Position numbers and translations under genes: made by a program. The notes under the pieces are model-generated. The model made no database searches. It saw only the letters and a list, made by a program, of their open reading frames with translations, and was not told where the DNA came from. A DNA stretch of 36,695 nucleotides. Source: Bradyrhizobium liaoningense. Lineage in GTDB: Bacteria; Pseudomonadota; Alphaproteobacteria; Rhizobiales; Xanthobacteraceae. The first letter of the stretch is position 1, and the number at the start of each line of letters is the position of its first letter. Below are positions 1-9,300 of this stretch, in pieces. The stretch covers positions 1-36,695 of the forward strand of contig NZ_JAFCJS010000017.1 in the NCBI RefSeq assembly GCF_018130825.1, written 5' to 3'.

Positions 1-76
1 ACTTCACCAGCTGATTGTCGACGGTGTCCAGGCTCTCGCTGGTCTCCGTCAAAAACTCCCGCAACAGATCATCCAT
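1..76 (-). CDS. cheA: CheA chemotaxis histidine kinase, N-terminal 25 codons (runs off the left edge)
   Basis: Only the first 25 codons are present, read leftwards from an ATG at 76-74. The peptide begins MDDLLREFLTETSESL and continues with DTVDNQLVK. This is the typical start of the P1/Hpt domain of alphaproteobacterial CheA, the kinase that phosphorylates CheY and CheB in chemotaxis. The catalytic histidine and all other domains lie outside the window. It sits downstream of chpT on the same strand, separated by 196 bases with a hairpin. The identification rests on a short but characteristic N-terminus, so the family is fairly certain while nothing can be said of the rest of the protein. Confidence 0.8.
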   Translation of the reverse strand, partial: MDDLLREFLTETSESLDTVDNQLVK

Positions 77-205
77 GAAAACAGGCCTTCATACAGGAGC
101 GCGCGCACGAGGCGTGATGCGCCATTTCGGAATGGGGCCAGCTTCACCGCAAAGCGTTTAATAATGGTTGAGTATGTGGAAAAGAACGGAACCAACAAAG
201 AGATA

Positions 206-232
206 AGGCGCTCCGGACAAGCCGAAGCGCCT
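206..232 (-). terminator. Terminator-like hairpin after chpT
   Basis: A 7-bp perfect stem (206-212 with 226-232, AGGCGCT/AGCGCCT) continues inward after one mismatch by three more G:C pairs. It lies about 40 bases past the chpT stop. On the minus strand the hairpin is followed by a T-rich but interrupted stretch, so it is a plausible rather than ideal intrinsic terminator. It would separate chpT transcription from cheA. Confidence 0.5.
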
Positions 233-272
233 CGTAAAGATTGGCTTAACCTCTGAGCGCGCGATTGCGCGT

Positions 273-926
273 TTACGCAGCGGTAACGATGATCGCTTCG
301 CCCTCGGGCTTGAGCGTCACGGTGAGCCCGCAGGCCTGCGCAAGCAGGCGCGTATAATAAGGCTGGATCGCGTGCGCATCCGCGGCAGGTCCGCGCTCGC
401 CGCTCAGGAGCTCGGAGATATTCTGCGGCAGGCGCGCATTGTGCCCGGTCGCGGTGATGCGGAAGCTCATCGTCTCGCCCTCGCCGATCGGATCGACCGT
501 CAGCATGCCGCCGCGCGGGATCGTGTGCTGGGAAACGACCAGCATGTTGAGCAGCAGCTTGACGCGATTCTTCGGCAGCAGCAGCCGCGGCAGATTCCAG
601 GTGATCGAGCACTTGCCGTCCTCGATGTGGCCGCGTGCCATGGTCTGGGCGTCGCCGAGGTCGATCTGGGCGCCGGAGGAGCCGGCAGCACCGAAGGCGA
701 GACGGCAGAACTGGAGGCGGGCGGAAGCGGTCTTGGCGCTCTTGCGAATCAGGTCGAGCGCGAACTCGCGGTCCTCCGGCTTGGGATCGTCGTCGAGCAC
801 TTCGAGCCCGTTGACGATGGCGCCGACGGGGCTGATGAGATCGTGGCAGACCCGCGAGCACAGCAGCGCGGCGAGTTCGAGCATATCGGGAGCGGTAGCG
901 GTCGCGGGCGACGAGGCGTCAGACAT
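273..926 (-). CDS. chpT: ChpT histidine phosphotransferase
   Basis: The 217-residue protein (start MSDASS) carries the ChpT signature near its N-terminus: SRVCHDLISPVGAIVNGLE, with the phospho-accepting histidine at about residue 28. A degenerate GHKL-like C-terminal domain follows (DUF2328/HPTransfase family). In alphaproteobacteria ChpT shuttles phosphate from the hybrid kinase CckA to CtrA and CpdR in the cytoplasm and so controls cell cycle, motility and envelope genes. The open frame extends 20 codons further upstream to 986, but that stretch is basic and proline-rich and not typical of the family, so the ATG at 926 is preferred. Its position directly upstream of cheA on the same strand fits a link to motility and chemotaxis genes. 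Confidence 0.9.
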   Translation of the reverse strand: MSDASSPATATAPDMLELAALLCSRVCHDLISPVGAIVNGLEVLDDDPKPEDREFALDLIRKSAKTASARLQFCRLAFGAAGSSGAQIDLGDAQTMARGHIEDGKCSITWNLPRLLLPKNRVKLLLNMLVVSQHTIPRGGMLTVDPIGEGETMSFRITATGHNARLPQNISELLSGERGPAADAHAIQPYYTRLLAQACGLTVTLKPEGEAIIVTAA

Positions 927-1119
927 ATAATGGGGTCCTGGAGGGTTCCTGGAATTGCACGGCGCCGGACGCCGCGAATCACGCATGCTTGACGGATGCT
1001 CGGGGTTCTAACATTCGCCAGCCGGTGGCAGCTAGCTTGCGATAGGCTCGAAGCGGCCATAAGAGCTGCGTGCGAATCAACCGAGAGGGGCGAAACTTGC
1101 CGATGAATGAGGCATCGAG

Positions 1120-1941
1120 GTGAGGATCATCGAGGCCGAGGCCGCATCCGGATTGCTGGAGCCGCTCACCGCGCTGGTGGTGAAGGCGGGCGAAGCAATC
1201 CTCGGCGTCAACCGCGCGGCGATGCGGGTCGACGGCAAGCAGGACGGCTCGCCGGTGACCGAGGCGGACCTTGCCGCCGACCGTATCATCGCCGATGGCC
1301 TGGCCCAGCTTGCGGACGACGTCCCGACGCTGTCGGAAGAGCGGACCCAGCTCGCCGCGCCGCCGTTCCAGGGCAGCTTCTTCCTGATCGATCCGCTCGA
1401 CGGCACCAAGGAGTTCGTCGCCGGGCGGGACGAGTTCACCGTCAATCTCGCGCTCGTGACCCGGGGCGTTCCCCTGCTCGGCATCGTCAGCGCCCCTGCG
1501 CTCGGGCTGCTCTGGCGCGGCATCGTCGGCCGCGGCGCCGAGCGCGTGCGGTTTGACGGCGCGGCCATCGGTACCGCCGAGCCGATCCAGACCCGCAAGC
1601 TGCCGGCACCGGGCGAGCCCTGGGTCGCAGCGGTGAGCCGGTCGCATGGCGATCCCAAGAGCGAAGCGTTCATCGACAACAGGCCCAACGCAGTGAGAAA
1701 GACCTGCGGCTCGGCTGTGAAATTCGGCCGGATCGCAGAGGGCAGCGCCGACATCTATCCCCGGTTCGGGCCGACCTCGGAATGGGACGTCGGGGCCGGC
1801 TGCGCGGTCGTGACCGCCGCCGGCGGCCGGGTGACCGATGGCAAGGGCGGCGAGCTCAGCTTCGGCCAGCGGCGCGACACCGGCTTCATCATCCCGGAAT
1901 TCATCGCCTGGGGCGACCCGCAGGCGGTAGGTTGCTACTGA
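1120..1941 (+). CDS. cysQ: 3'(2'),5'-bisphosphate nucleotidase CysQ (inositol monophosphatase superfamily)
   Basis: This 273-residue protein has the metal-binding motifs of the Li-sensitive phosphatase fold: SPVTEAD at about 44-50, the acidic SEE at about 72-74, DPLDGTKEF at 91-99, and SEWDVGAG in the C-terminal half. DGTKEF is typical of CysQ rather than inositol monophosphatase. CysQ hydrolyses 3'-phosphoadenosine 5'-phosphate to AMP, removing an inhibitory by-product of sulfate assimilation. Translation must start at the GTG at 1120, because a stop lies four codons upstream in the same frame and no ATG is available. It is divergent from chpT, and its last bases overlap the convergent YHS-protein gene by seven bases. 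Confidence 0.88.
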   Translation: MRIIEAEAASGLLEPLTALVVKAGEAILGVNRAAMRVDGKQDGSPVTEADLAADRIIADGLAQLADDVPTLSEERTQLAAPPFQGSFFLIDPLDGTKEFVAGRDEFTVNLALVTRGVPLLGIVSAPALGLLWRGIVGRGAERVRFDGAAIGTAEPIQTRKLPAPGEPWVAAVSRSHGDPKSEAFIDNRPNAVRKTCGSAVKFGRIAEGSADIYPRFGPTSEWDVGAGCAVVTAAGGRVTDGKGGELSFGQRRDTGFIIPEFIAWGDPQAVGCY

Positions 1942-2468
1942 CTGAGCTGCTCCTGCAGCGCCGGCCACCTCTTGCCGACCTCATAGAGGAAGCGCTCCGG
2001 ATCGGCGGCGAAGGCGTCGCGATTGGCTTCCCGGCTGAACAGGTACAGCCGCTGCGCCACGATGGCGAAGAAGCGGGGGTTGCCGGCGACAGTGACGCCG
2101 CGGGCGATGTCGGCGGGATCATAGCCGCCATACTGCGGGCCATAGACCTCGGGATGGGCCAGGAAGGAGGCCCGGTTGCCCTCGTTCCGGAAGCGCCAGA
2201 CCGCACCCCAGAGGTTGGCCTCGAACTCGGCCGTGCCCTGCTCGGCGGCGCCGTCGACGAAATAGCCGACGGGGTCGAAACCCTCGATGGCGACGCCCGA
2301 GAAGCGGTTGACGACGATCCGCTCGGTGGTGGCGGCCTCGACCGGCAGCTCCAGGCAGCCGAGCCAGACGCCCGCCAGCAGGCAGACGACCCGCCCGATC
2401 AAGGCAATTCCGGGGCGCAAAGGGCTATCTTCCTGCCGTTGTGCCGTCATAGTTGCTGCGGATAACAT
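1935..2468 (-). CDS. YHS-domain protein, probably exported
   Basis: The protein has 177 residues, or 171 if the second ATG at 2450 is used. A hydrophobic N-terminal segment (about 20-45) reads as a signal peptide or anchor. The YHS-like part follows: GFDPVGYF, then YGPQYGGYDPADIARG, then YLFS. YHS domains are small modules often linked to metal binding and occur alone in many proteobacterial periplasmic proteins, but their exact role is unknown. The classical cysteines of metal-binding YHS proteins are not seen. The stop overlaps the end of the convergent cysQ gene. Upstream it is divergent from the EipA-like gene, so 2469-2559 should hold both promoters. Confidence 0.75.
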   Translation of the reverse strand: MLSAATMTAQRQEDSPLRPGIALIGRVVCLLAGVWLGCLELPVEAATTERIVVNRFSGVAIEGFDPVGYFVDGAAEQGTAEFEANLWGAVWRFRNEGNRASFLAHPEVYGPQYGGYDPADIARGVTVAGNPRFFAIVAQRLYLFSREANRDAFAADPERFLYEVGKRWPALQEQLSQ

Positions 2469-2559
2469 CCGAGTCGAGGGGACATCCGGCGCAACCTAGG
2501 GCCGTGCCTGTTGGCGTCAGGTTAAGGAAGCGAACGGATTCGATACCAGGGGTTCTTTT

Positions 2560-3165
2560 ATGACTTTCGCATCACGCCTTGCTGCGTTCGCGCTTGCCGC
2601 GATGGTCGGCTGGATCGTGCCGGCCTCGGCCCAGCAGGCGCCGCCGCCCAATCTGCCGCCGCCGCAGCGCACCCCGACGCCCAACACCTATGGGCCGGAC
2701 GAGCTGGTGACCGCCGGCCACCGCTTCTTCGGCAACGTCTCGCGCGGGCTCGCCTCGATCATCGAGAAGGCGGTCAGCCAATGGGGCCTGCCGAACGGCT
2801 ACATCCTGGGTGAGGAAGGCTCGGGCGCCTTCGTCGCCGGCCTGCGCTACGGCGAAGGCACGCTCTACACCAAGAACGCCGGCGACTTGCGCGTCTACTG
2901 GCAGGGCCCCTCGCTCGGCTTCGACTGGGGCGGCGACGGCGCGCGGACCATGACGCTGGTCTACAACCTGCCCGCCACCAACGCGATCTACCAGCGCTTC
3001 GCCGGCCTCGACGGCTCGGCCTACATCATCGGCGGCTTCGGCATGACGGCGCTCACGGCCAACAACATCGTGCTGGTGCCGATCCGCTCCGGACTCGGCC
3101 TGCGGCTGGGCGCCAATATCGGCTATCTCAAATACACGCCGCGCGCGACCTGGAACCCGTTCTAG
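2560..3165 (+). CDS. eipA: DUF1134 / EipA-family periplasmic protein
   Basis: This 201-residue protein has a clear Sec signal peptide ending near ASA-QQ (about residue 24), a short proline-rich linker (25-42) and one DUF1134 domain to the end. Visible features include GSGAFVAGLRYGEGTLYTK and repeated glycine-rich strands, as expected for a small beta-barrel. In Brucella the family member EipA is a periplasmic protein needed for envelope integrity; that role is transferred here by family only. The start ATG at 2560 begins directly with the signal peptide. It is followed by a hairpin and then by the coiled-coil protein gene on the same strand. Confidence 0.85.
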   Translation: MTFASRLAAFALAAMVGWIVPASAQQAPPPNLPPPQRTPTPNTYGPDELVTAGHRFFGNVSRGLASIIEKAVSQWGLPNGYILGEEGSGAFVAGLRYGEGTLYTKNAGDLRVYWQGPSLGFDWGGDGARTMTLVYNLPATNAIYQRFAGLDGSAYIIGGFGMTALTANNIVLVPIRSGLGLRLGANIGYLKYTPRATWNPF

Positions 3166-3208
3166 GGCTCCTTCTGATTCTGTGACGGATCAAGGTTAAC
3201 GACAGGCC

Positions 3209-3231
3209 GGGGCTGGCTTTTTGCCGGCCCC
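3209..3231 (+). terminator. GC-rich hairpin after the EipA-like gene
   Basis: Nine-base arms at 3209-3217 and 3223-3231 (GGGGCTGGC/GCCGGCCCC, one G:T pair) flank a TTTTT loop, 43 bases past the stop. No T-run follows on the plus strand, so termination may be weak and readthrough into the next gene is possible. Confidence 0.35.
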
Positions 3232-3281
3232 GCATGCATTGTCGTTGGTAAATTTTTCCTTAGCTCTGGGAGTTCTGGCCC

Positions 3282-4580
3282 ATGGTCGAACCGATCATGT
3301 ACCTGGCGATCGGTTTCCTGCTGGCGATGTTGTGCGGCCTGGCCATCGTGCCGCTGGTGCATAACCGCGCGGTGCGCCTGACCACGCGCCGGCTCGAGGC
3401 CGCCACCCCGCTGTCGATGGCGGAGATCCAGGCCGACAAGGACCAGCTCCGCGCCGAATTCGCCATGTCGGCGCGACGGCTCGAGATGAGCGTCGAGCAG
3501 CTCAAGAACAAGACCACGAGCCAGCTCGCCGAGCTCGGCAAGAAGAGCGACGCCATCAACCGCATGAAGATCGAGCTGGGCGAGAAGAACGCCACGATCT
3601 TCGCACTCGAGGCGCGCGAGAAGGCGGTGAAGGAGCAGCTCCGCGCCACCGAGGAGGAATTCGCCGCCAAGACGGAAGGCTTGCGCGCCGCCGAGATCGC
3701 GCTGGCCGACAAGCAGCACGAGCTCGCCAAGATCAACTCCGAATTGTCCGACCGCTCGATGATGGCGGAGAGCCGCCAGGTCGAGCTGGTCGCGGTGCGC
3801 ACGCAGATCGAGGAGCTGAAGAACCGCGTCGGCGATGCCGAGAAGGAATTCGCCGCCACCCAGGCGCGTCTCGCGCACGAGCGCACCGAATCCGAGACCG
3901 CCTCGCGCGAGCTCGGCGATGCCCGCGGCCGGGTCGAGAATCTGAGCCAGCGCGTCACCGACCTCGATCGCCAGCTGATCGTGCAGGTCAAGGAGGCCGA
4001 GATGCTCTCGGGCCGCGTCGCCGACCTCGAGGGCCGCCTTGCGACGCAGGGCAAGCTGCTCGCCGAGCGCGACTACGAGAACAACCAGCTCCGCCAGGCC
4101 AATGAGACCTCGGAGCGTACCGTCAAGGAGCTGCGCGTCGAGATCGCCGCGTTGAGCGGCGGCAAGTCGTCGGCCGCGTTCGAATCGCTCCGCGCGGAAA
4201 AGACCACGCTGGAGGAGCAGCTCCGCTCCGCGCGCGACGAGCGCGCAAAACTCCAGCGCGACATCAACGCGATCCAGCAGCAGGCGGAAAGCTCCTGGGC
4301 GACCGAGCGGATGGAGAACGCGCTGCTGCGCGAGCGCATCAACGACATCGCCGCGGAAGTCGCAAAACTCGCGATCCAGCTCGAGGGCCCGAACTCGCCG
4401 ATCGAGGCGCTGCTGGCGGCCGAGGCCGGCCAGCCGCCGAAGCCGGCGCCCCGTCCGGCCAACGACGCCGCGACCAACGGCGCGGCCGCAGCCACCCTGC
4501 CCGAGGGCGGCGGAACGCTGGCCGAGCGCATCCGCGCGCTCCAGGCCCATGCCTCCCGCGCCCGCCAGCAGGGCGCGTAA
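3282..4580 (+). CDS. Membrane-anchored long coiled-coil protein of unknown function
   Basis: The protein has 432 residues. Residues about 5-27 form one hydrophobic transmembrane segment (MYLAIGFLLAMLCGLAIVPL). Almost the whole remainder to about 375 is heptad-rich and dense in Glu, Lys, Arg, Ala, Leu and Gln, so it should form an extended cytoplasmic coiled coil. The tail is proline- and alanine-rich and ends with a short helix. Nothing catalytic is seen. The shape recalls structural or scaffold proteins found in many Rhizobiales, but I cannot name a characterised orthologue. The start is the first ATG after the hairpin, and the membrane segment follows it at once. Confidence 0.8.
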   Translation: MVEPIMYLAIGFLLAMLCGLAIVPLVHNRAVRLTTRRLEAATPLSMAEIQADKDQLRAEFAMSARRLEMSVEQLKNKTTSQLAELGKKSDAINRMKIELGEKNATIFALEAREKAVKEQLRATEEEFAAKTEGLRAAEIALADKQHELAKINSELSDRSMMAESRQVELVAVRTQIEELKNRVGDAEKEFAATQARLAHERTESETASRELGDARGRVENLSQRVTDLDRQLIVQVKEAEMLSGRVADLEGRLATQGKLLAERDYENNQLRQANETSERTVKELRVEIAALSGGKSSAAFESLRAEKTTLEEQLRSARDERAKLQRDINAIQQQAESSWATERMENALLRERINDIAAEVAKLAIQLEGPNSPIEALLAAEAGQPPKPAPRPANDAATNGAAAATLPEGGGTLAERIRALQAHASRARQQGA

Positions 4581-4655
4581 GCGGGCCGAAAAGGCGGTTT
4601 CCTCGGCAAATTGCGTGGTCGAGCAAGGTTTTCCGGACCCAGGGCGCCTGGAAAC

Positions 4656-4684
4656 TTGACACCTTAAGCCCGCACTTCTAAATC
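4656..4684 (+). promoter_or_regulatory. Sigma-70-type promoter of tRNA-Val
   Basis: TTGACA (4656-4661) is separated by exactly 17 bases from TAAATC (4679-4684), placing the transcription start near 4690, about 50 bases before the tRNA. A 7-bp inverted repeat (AGCCCGC 4667-4673, GCGGGCT 4685-4691) frames the -10 box. Confidence 0.7.
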
Positions 4685-4738
4685 GCGGGCTCCAATGCGT
4701 CGGCCGGCCGAAAGTCCGGCCGCCTGCATGATGGTCCC

Positions 4739-4813
4739 GGGCGCATAGCTCAGCGGGAGAGCGTTCCCTTCACACGGGAGAGGTCCAAGGTTCGATCCCT
4801 TGTGCGCCCACCA
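4739..4813 (+). tRNA. tRNA-Val (anticodon CAC)
   Basis: All arms fold. The acceptor GGGCGCA (4739-4745) pairs with TGCGCCC (4803-4809). The D stem is GCTC/GAGC, and the anticodon stem TTCCC/GGGAG has the loop TTCACAC. The T arm is CAAGG-TTCGATC-CCTTG. The anticodon CAC (4771-4773) reads the valine codon GUG, heavily used in this GC-rich genome. The 3' CCA is encoded (4811-4813). A good promoter lies upstream. The signalling gene block starts about 200 bases after its 3' end. Confidence 0.95.
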
Positions 4814-5020
4814 TCCATCCTCCTGAACCCCTGCCGGTTGCGGACGAACACCCAGGCCTGACGGCTGTCGGGACCGTCCAAATCAAAAATGTCGAAAACA
4901 ACCCCATGCACAGTAGCCGACGTCAGTCGGATCAATAGGTTACGCATTTTCCGAATCGAGCCTTGCTCCGTCGGGCAAAACAGGGGCATGATGGCGTGAT
5001 CGGAGCGCCTGCTTACGGCT

Positions 5021-5860
5021 CTAGTGAGCCATCAGGACAGGCAAGTCCGCGTGTTCCATGATGTGGCTGGTCGCCCCGCCGAATATCATTTGCCGCAGCC
5101 GCGTGCGGGTGAAAGCGCCCTTGACCAGGAGATCGCAGCCTTGAGCTCTGGCGGCATCGAGGACCGCCTCTCCGGTGTCGCGATTGCCCAGCTCAACCCT
5201 TATCGCCTCGGCCGCAATGTCGTTGTACCGCAGTTGCTGGACGATCCGATCGGCAGATGGTCCTGGTACCTCCTGGCCGCCAATGACGGTGAGAACCGAT
5301 ACCCTTTTCGCCAAGCGAAGCAACGGCATGGCAAATGCGTTTGCCCGCGCTTGCTCGGTACTACCGTTCCAGTGGATCATGATGTTTGTCGCGACGCTCC
5401 TCTGTGCAGTCAACGGCGCCAGCAGGACGGGCCTGCCGCTCTCAAACAGCGCGGATTCAATCGCACGACGGTGAGGTCCCGCAGCATCGACATCGGACCG
5501 TGCCATCACGACCAGATCGAAAGCGCGCCCATAATTTCCGACAAACTCTTCGCCCTCGGGAGCGTTCTCCAGCCAGCCGAAGCACGGCCGACTCGAAGGT
5601 GCAGTGGCCCGAGGAATGTCGTGCTTCAGCATGAATGCTTCGAAGAAGTTACGCATGTTGTTCAATTCGGCCTCGCTCTTCGCCTCATAGGAATCCAGGA
5701 GAATGCCGGTGGCCAATTCGGTGGCCACATAGGACGGGATTCCGAACCGAAGCGGAAAGCCTTCGATATAGGCGCCAGTACAACGCGCGAGGCCTGCGAC
5801 GACGTCGAGCGTGGATGTCATCATCGGAATATTCTGCAGCGGGACCAAGAGCGTCTTCAT
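5021..5860 (-). CDS. Tandem-domain universal stress protein (UspA family)
   Basis: From the ATG at 5860 the protein has 279 residues and begins MKTLLVPLQN, the usual first beta strand of a Usp domain. Two Usp-like halves are visible, about 1-150 and 155-279. The second ends with a loop resembling the ATP-binding G-x(2)-G-x(9)-G-(S/T) motif (GAFTRTRLRQMIFGGATSHI), then HADLPVLMAH. Such proteins bind nucleotides and support survival in stress or low oxygen. An open extension to 5983 exists, but the ATG at 5860 has a strong GGGAGG site and begins the domain exactly. It lies downstream of the response regulator on the same strand, so the three genes are probably one signalling operon. Confidence 0.85.
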   Translation of the reverse strand: MKTLLVPLQNIPMMTSTLDVVAGLARCTGAYIEGFPLRFGIPSYVATELATGILLDSYEAKSEAELNNMRNFFEAFMLKHDIPRATAPSSRPCFGWLENAPEGEEFVGNYGRAFDLVVMARSDVDAAGPHRRAIESALFESGRPVLLAPLTAQRSVATNIMIHWNGSTEQARANAFAMPLLRLAKRVSVLTVIGGQEVPGPSADRIVQQLRYNDIAAEAIRVELGNRDTGEAVLDAARAQGCDLLVKGAFTRTRLRQMIFGGATSHIMEHADLPVLMAH

Positions 5861-5966
5861 TTTCAACCTCCCGGCGTTTTCGGTGAACATTGAGGTCAGA
5901 TGCCCTGCGATAATTTCACCTTGCGAGCCGTTCCGGCTTGTCATCGACCACGAGAATGGCCCACGG

Positions 5967-6356
5967 TCACGCGGCCTGCTCAAGCCTCGTATCTATCTCC
6001 TGGCGCAGCGCCGCGAAGTCGATTGGTTTGGTCATCAGGTCGGTCGCGCCGTTCGCCAGCGCCTTGCGCCTGGTCTCGGCATCGCCATAGGCCGTGATCA
6101 TGATGACCGGCACATCGGGACGGACCGAGCGCACGATGGGCAGCATCTCCAGCCCGCTCATTCCGGGCATGTTGATGTCGGACAGGATCAGAATCAGGGT
6201 GGCATCCTCCATCGCGACTGCGCGCTCCAAGGCCGCGGGCGCGGACGAGGCGAACTCCATGAGGAAGCGGCCGGCGCGCAAATCGCGCCGAAACTGCTGG
6301 CGGAACAGCGCCTCGACGTCCGGCTCGTCGTCGACGACCAAGATGTAGACGCTCAA
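5967..6356 (-). CDS. Single-domain response regulator (CheY-like receiver)
   Basis: This 129-residue protein is one complete receiver domain with no output domain. Acidic pocket residues are Asp9-Asp10, the phospho-acceptor is Asp60 in LILSDINMPGMSG, the conserved Thr is in MITAY (about 88), and the Lys is in MTKPID (about 110). The start codon overlaps the stop of the upstream multi-GAF kinase by four bases, which implies translational coupling and makes that kinase the obvious phosphodonor. With no DNA-binding domain it must act by protein contact or as a phosphate shuttle. It is followed by the universal stress protein gene. Confidence 0.9.
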   Translation of the reverse strand: MSVYILVVDDEPDVEALFRQQFRRDLRAGRFLMEFASSAPAALERAVAMEDATLILILSDINMPGMSGLEMLPIVRSVRPDVPVIMITAYGDAETRRKALANGATDLMTKPIDFAALRQEIDTRLEQAA

Positions 6357-9300
6357 CTTCTTCCTCCGGTCCGCAATGGTGCCGCCAGCGTACGCGGCAG
6401 CGTAATGATGAACTCGGTATAATCGCCAGGCTCGGTATCGACCTCGATGCTGCCGCCGTGCTGCTTCACGATGATGTCGTGACAGATCGAAAGACCGAGG
6501 CCGGTGCCTTCGCCCGCCGGCTTGGTCGTGAAGAACGGATTGAATATCTTTTCTCTCACATCGGCCGGGATGCCGGCGCCATTGTCGCGAATCCGGATTT
6601 CGACTGCGCCGCCGAGACTTGTGGTTGTCGCGCGCAGTCTTGGCTCGAAGCCGTCGCCGACGGCATCCCTTTGTTTGCTCGCCGCGTAGAATCCATTTGA
6701 AATTAGATTGAGGAACACCCGCGTGATCTCCTGCGGATGCACTTCGAGCGCCCCTGCAGACGGATCAAGATTCCTTTCAAGCGTGACATTGAAGCCTGCT
6801 TTTTCAGCGCGCGCCCCGTGATAGGCAAGGTTGAGACTTTCCTCGACGATGGCATTGATATCGGCCGAACGGCGCTCGCCAGAACCTTCGCGCGAGTGCA
6901 GAAGCATATTCTTGACGATGGAATCGGCGCGCGTTCCGTGCTGCACGATCTTTTCCAGGTTGCCTTGCAGCATGTGGATCAGCGCGTCGATGTCCTGCCT
7001 TGCCGCCTCGCCGAGCGCAGCCGAGCCCAGCCCGTCGCGAAGCTCGTCGATCAGCTCGGAGGACAGCGCAGCGAAATTATTGACGAAGTTGAGCGGGTTC
7101 TTGATTTCATGTGCAATGCCGGCAGTCAGTTGCCCGAGCGAGGCAAGCTTCTCGGTCTGGACCAGACGATCCTGCGCATTTCGAAGCTCCTCGAGCGACT
7201 GCGACAATTCCATGGTGCGCTCGCGCAGTTCATTGAGCAGGCGTGCATTCTCGATTGCGATCACGCCCTGGTGCGCGAAATTGGATACGAGTTCGATCTG
7301 CTTGTCTGTGAAGGGCTTAACTTCCTGCCGAAAGATCGTGATGGTGCCGATCAGCTCATCGTCCCTGAGCATTGGCACGATGACGAGGCTCCTTGCGCCG
7401 GCAAGGTCGGCAAGCGCGCGAACGTTCGGGTTGCCTTCGACGTAGGGCGGCTGAGTCCTGATATCGTCGATATGAACCGTCTGATGAGTTTTCTCGACGG
7501 TGCCGAGCCCGCTCGACGGGTGCGGGCGGATTTTCTGGGATAGCCGGGTATCGATATAGGCCTGCGGCGCGTTATGCAGTGCGACCGTGCGGAAGCCGCC
7601 GTCCTCGTAGAGATTCATGGTGCCGAAGCCGGCACCGCAAATGCGGGTCGCATTCTCAAGCATCTTGTTGAAGACCGGGGTCAAGGCGCCCGATGCGCTG
7701 ATGATCTCCAGCACCTCCGACGTTGCCGTCTGCCGCTCCAGCGATTCGTTCAGTTGCTCGAACAGACGCACGTTGCCGATGGCGATGACGGCCTGATCTG
7801 CAAAGGTCTGAAGCAGGTTGATCTGCTTCTCGCCGAACGGGCGCACCTCCGTACGGCGGAGCACGATCGCACCCATGCTCTCGCCTTCTCGTAAAAGCGG
7901 CACGCTCAGAACGGTCCGAACATTGGAGCGAAGCGCATACTCCCGTCCCGTCGGGAATTCCTCCCCTTCGGGCCCGAGCAGGTCGTGCACATGAACTGTG
8001 CGGCGATCGATAATGGCCCGGCCGGTGGGCGATTCCACACTGACCGATCGTCGGCTCCACACCACGGGGACTTGTCCATGGTGCGCCTGGATGACGAGAT
8101 CGTCGCCATCTCTCAGGACCACCAGCGCATCGTAGGCCTCGCAAAGTCCGCATGCGCTTTCCACGATGGCCTTGAGCACGGGACCGACCTCGGTCGGCGA
8201 GGACGCGATGACGCGCAGGATATCGGCGCTGCCGGTCTGGTACATCAGCGCCTCGGACAGATCTCGCGTCCTGGTCTGCAATTGCTCCAGGAGCCGTACA
8301 TTCTCGATGGCGATCACGGCCTGGTCGGCAAATGTGGTGACGAGCTCGATCTGCTTTTCCGTGAAGGGCTGCACACGCCTGCGAGCGATCACGATCGCGC
8401 CGATCGGCTCGTTCTCGCGCAGGAGCGGAACACCGAGCGCCGTGCGCTGACCGGCCATGGTCGTGGACTCGCGCAGGCCGTATTCGGGATCGGCAGCAAC
8501 GTCGAGGATCTGCACCGGTCGGCGCTCCTGCACGGCACGGCCCGTGACCGTGCTCCGTCCGGGGGTGATCGGGTGAACCCGCAGAAACTCGATGTATTCC
8601 TCGGAAAACCCGACCGCTGCTCCGGCCTGATATTCATCGCCCTCGCGGCGCATGATGAACGCCATCTCCGCTTCGCACAGCCGCGCCGCCGAATCGACCA
8701 GCGTGTCGAGCACGGTTTGCAGGTCGAAGGTCGAGCGGCTGATCACCTTCAGCACATCGGCCGTCGCTGTTTGCTGCTGAAGCGATTCGGCTAGATCGCG
8801 CGTCTTCGCCTGGACCTCATCGAACAGCCGAACATTCTCGATCGCGATCACGGCCTGATCGGCGAAGGTTGAGAGCAGGTCGATCTGCTTGTCCGTGAAC
8901 GAGTTCACGGTCTTGCGGCCCAGGAACAGCACGCCGATCGTTTCCCCGGACCGAAGCAAGGGCACGCCCAGGAGGGTGCGATAGCCGCCGGCCCTCTGCT
9001 GCTCGGGATAGGCGTATTCGGGATCGAGCAGGACATCCTGAATCTGGACGGCCTTGCCGCATAGCAGGACGCGCCCAACGACGCTGCCGCGCCCGGCATT
9101 GAGCCGAATGCCCGCCGAGACCTTGGCCCACTCGGGCGAGAAATTGTATCGCGTTGCATGACAATAGGCGCCGTCGGCGTCCTGCCGGACGATGGCCGCC
9201 ATGTCGGCACCACACAAGCCCGCCGCCGATTCCGTCAGCGTGTCGAGAACCGGTTGCAGATCGAACGCGGAGCGGCTGATGACCTTCAATACATCGGCGG

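Noticed and set aside
979..1968. 329-residue minus-strand open frame
   Set aside because: Antisense to cysQ with its intact motifs.
3162..4550. 462-residue minus-strand open frame
   Set aside because: Antisense shadow of the coiled-coil gene, which has a clear start, membrane segment and heptads.
4750..4989. 79-residue minus-strand ORF overlapping tRNA-Val
   Set aside because: Its C-terminus is the reverse complement of the tRNA (GRTRDRTLDLSRV type artefact), and there is no ribosome-binding site or family.
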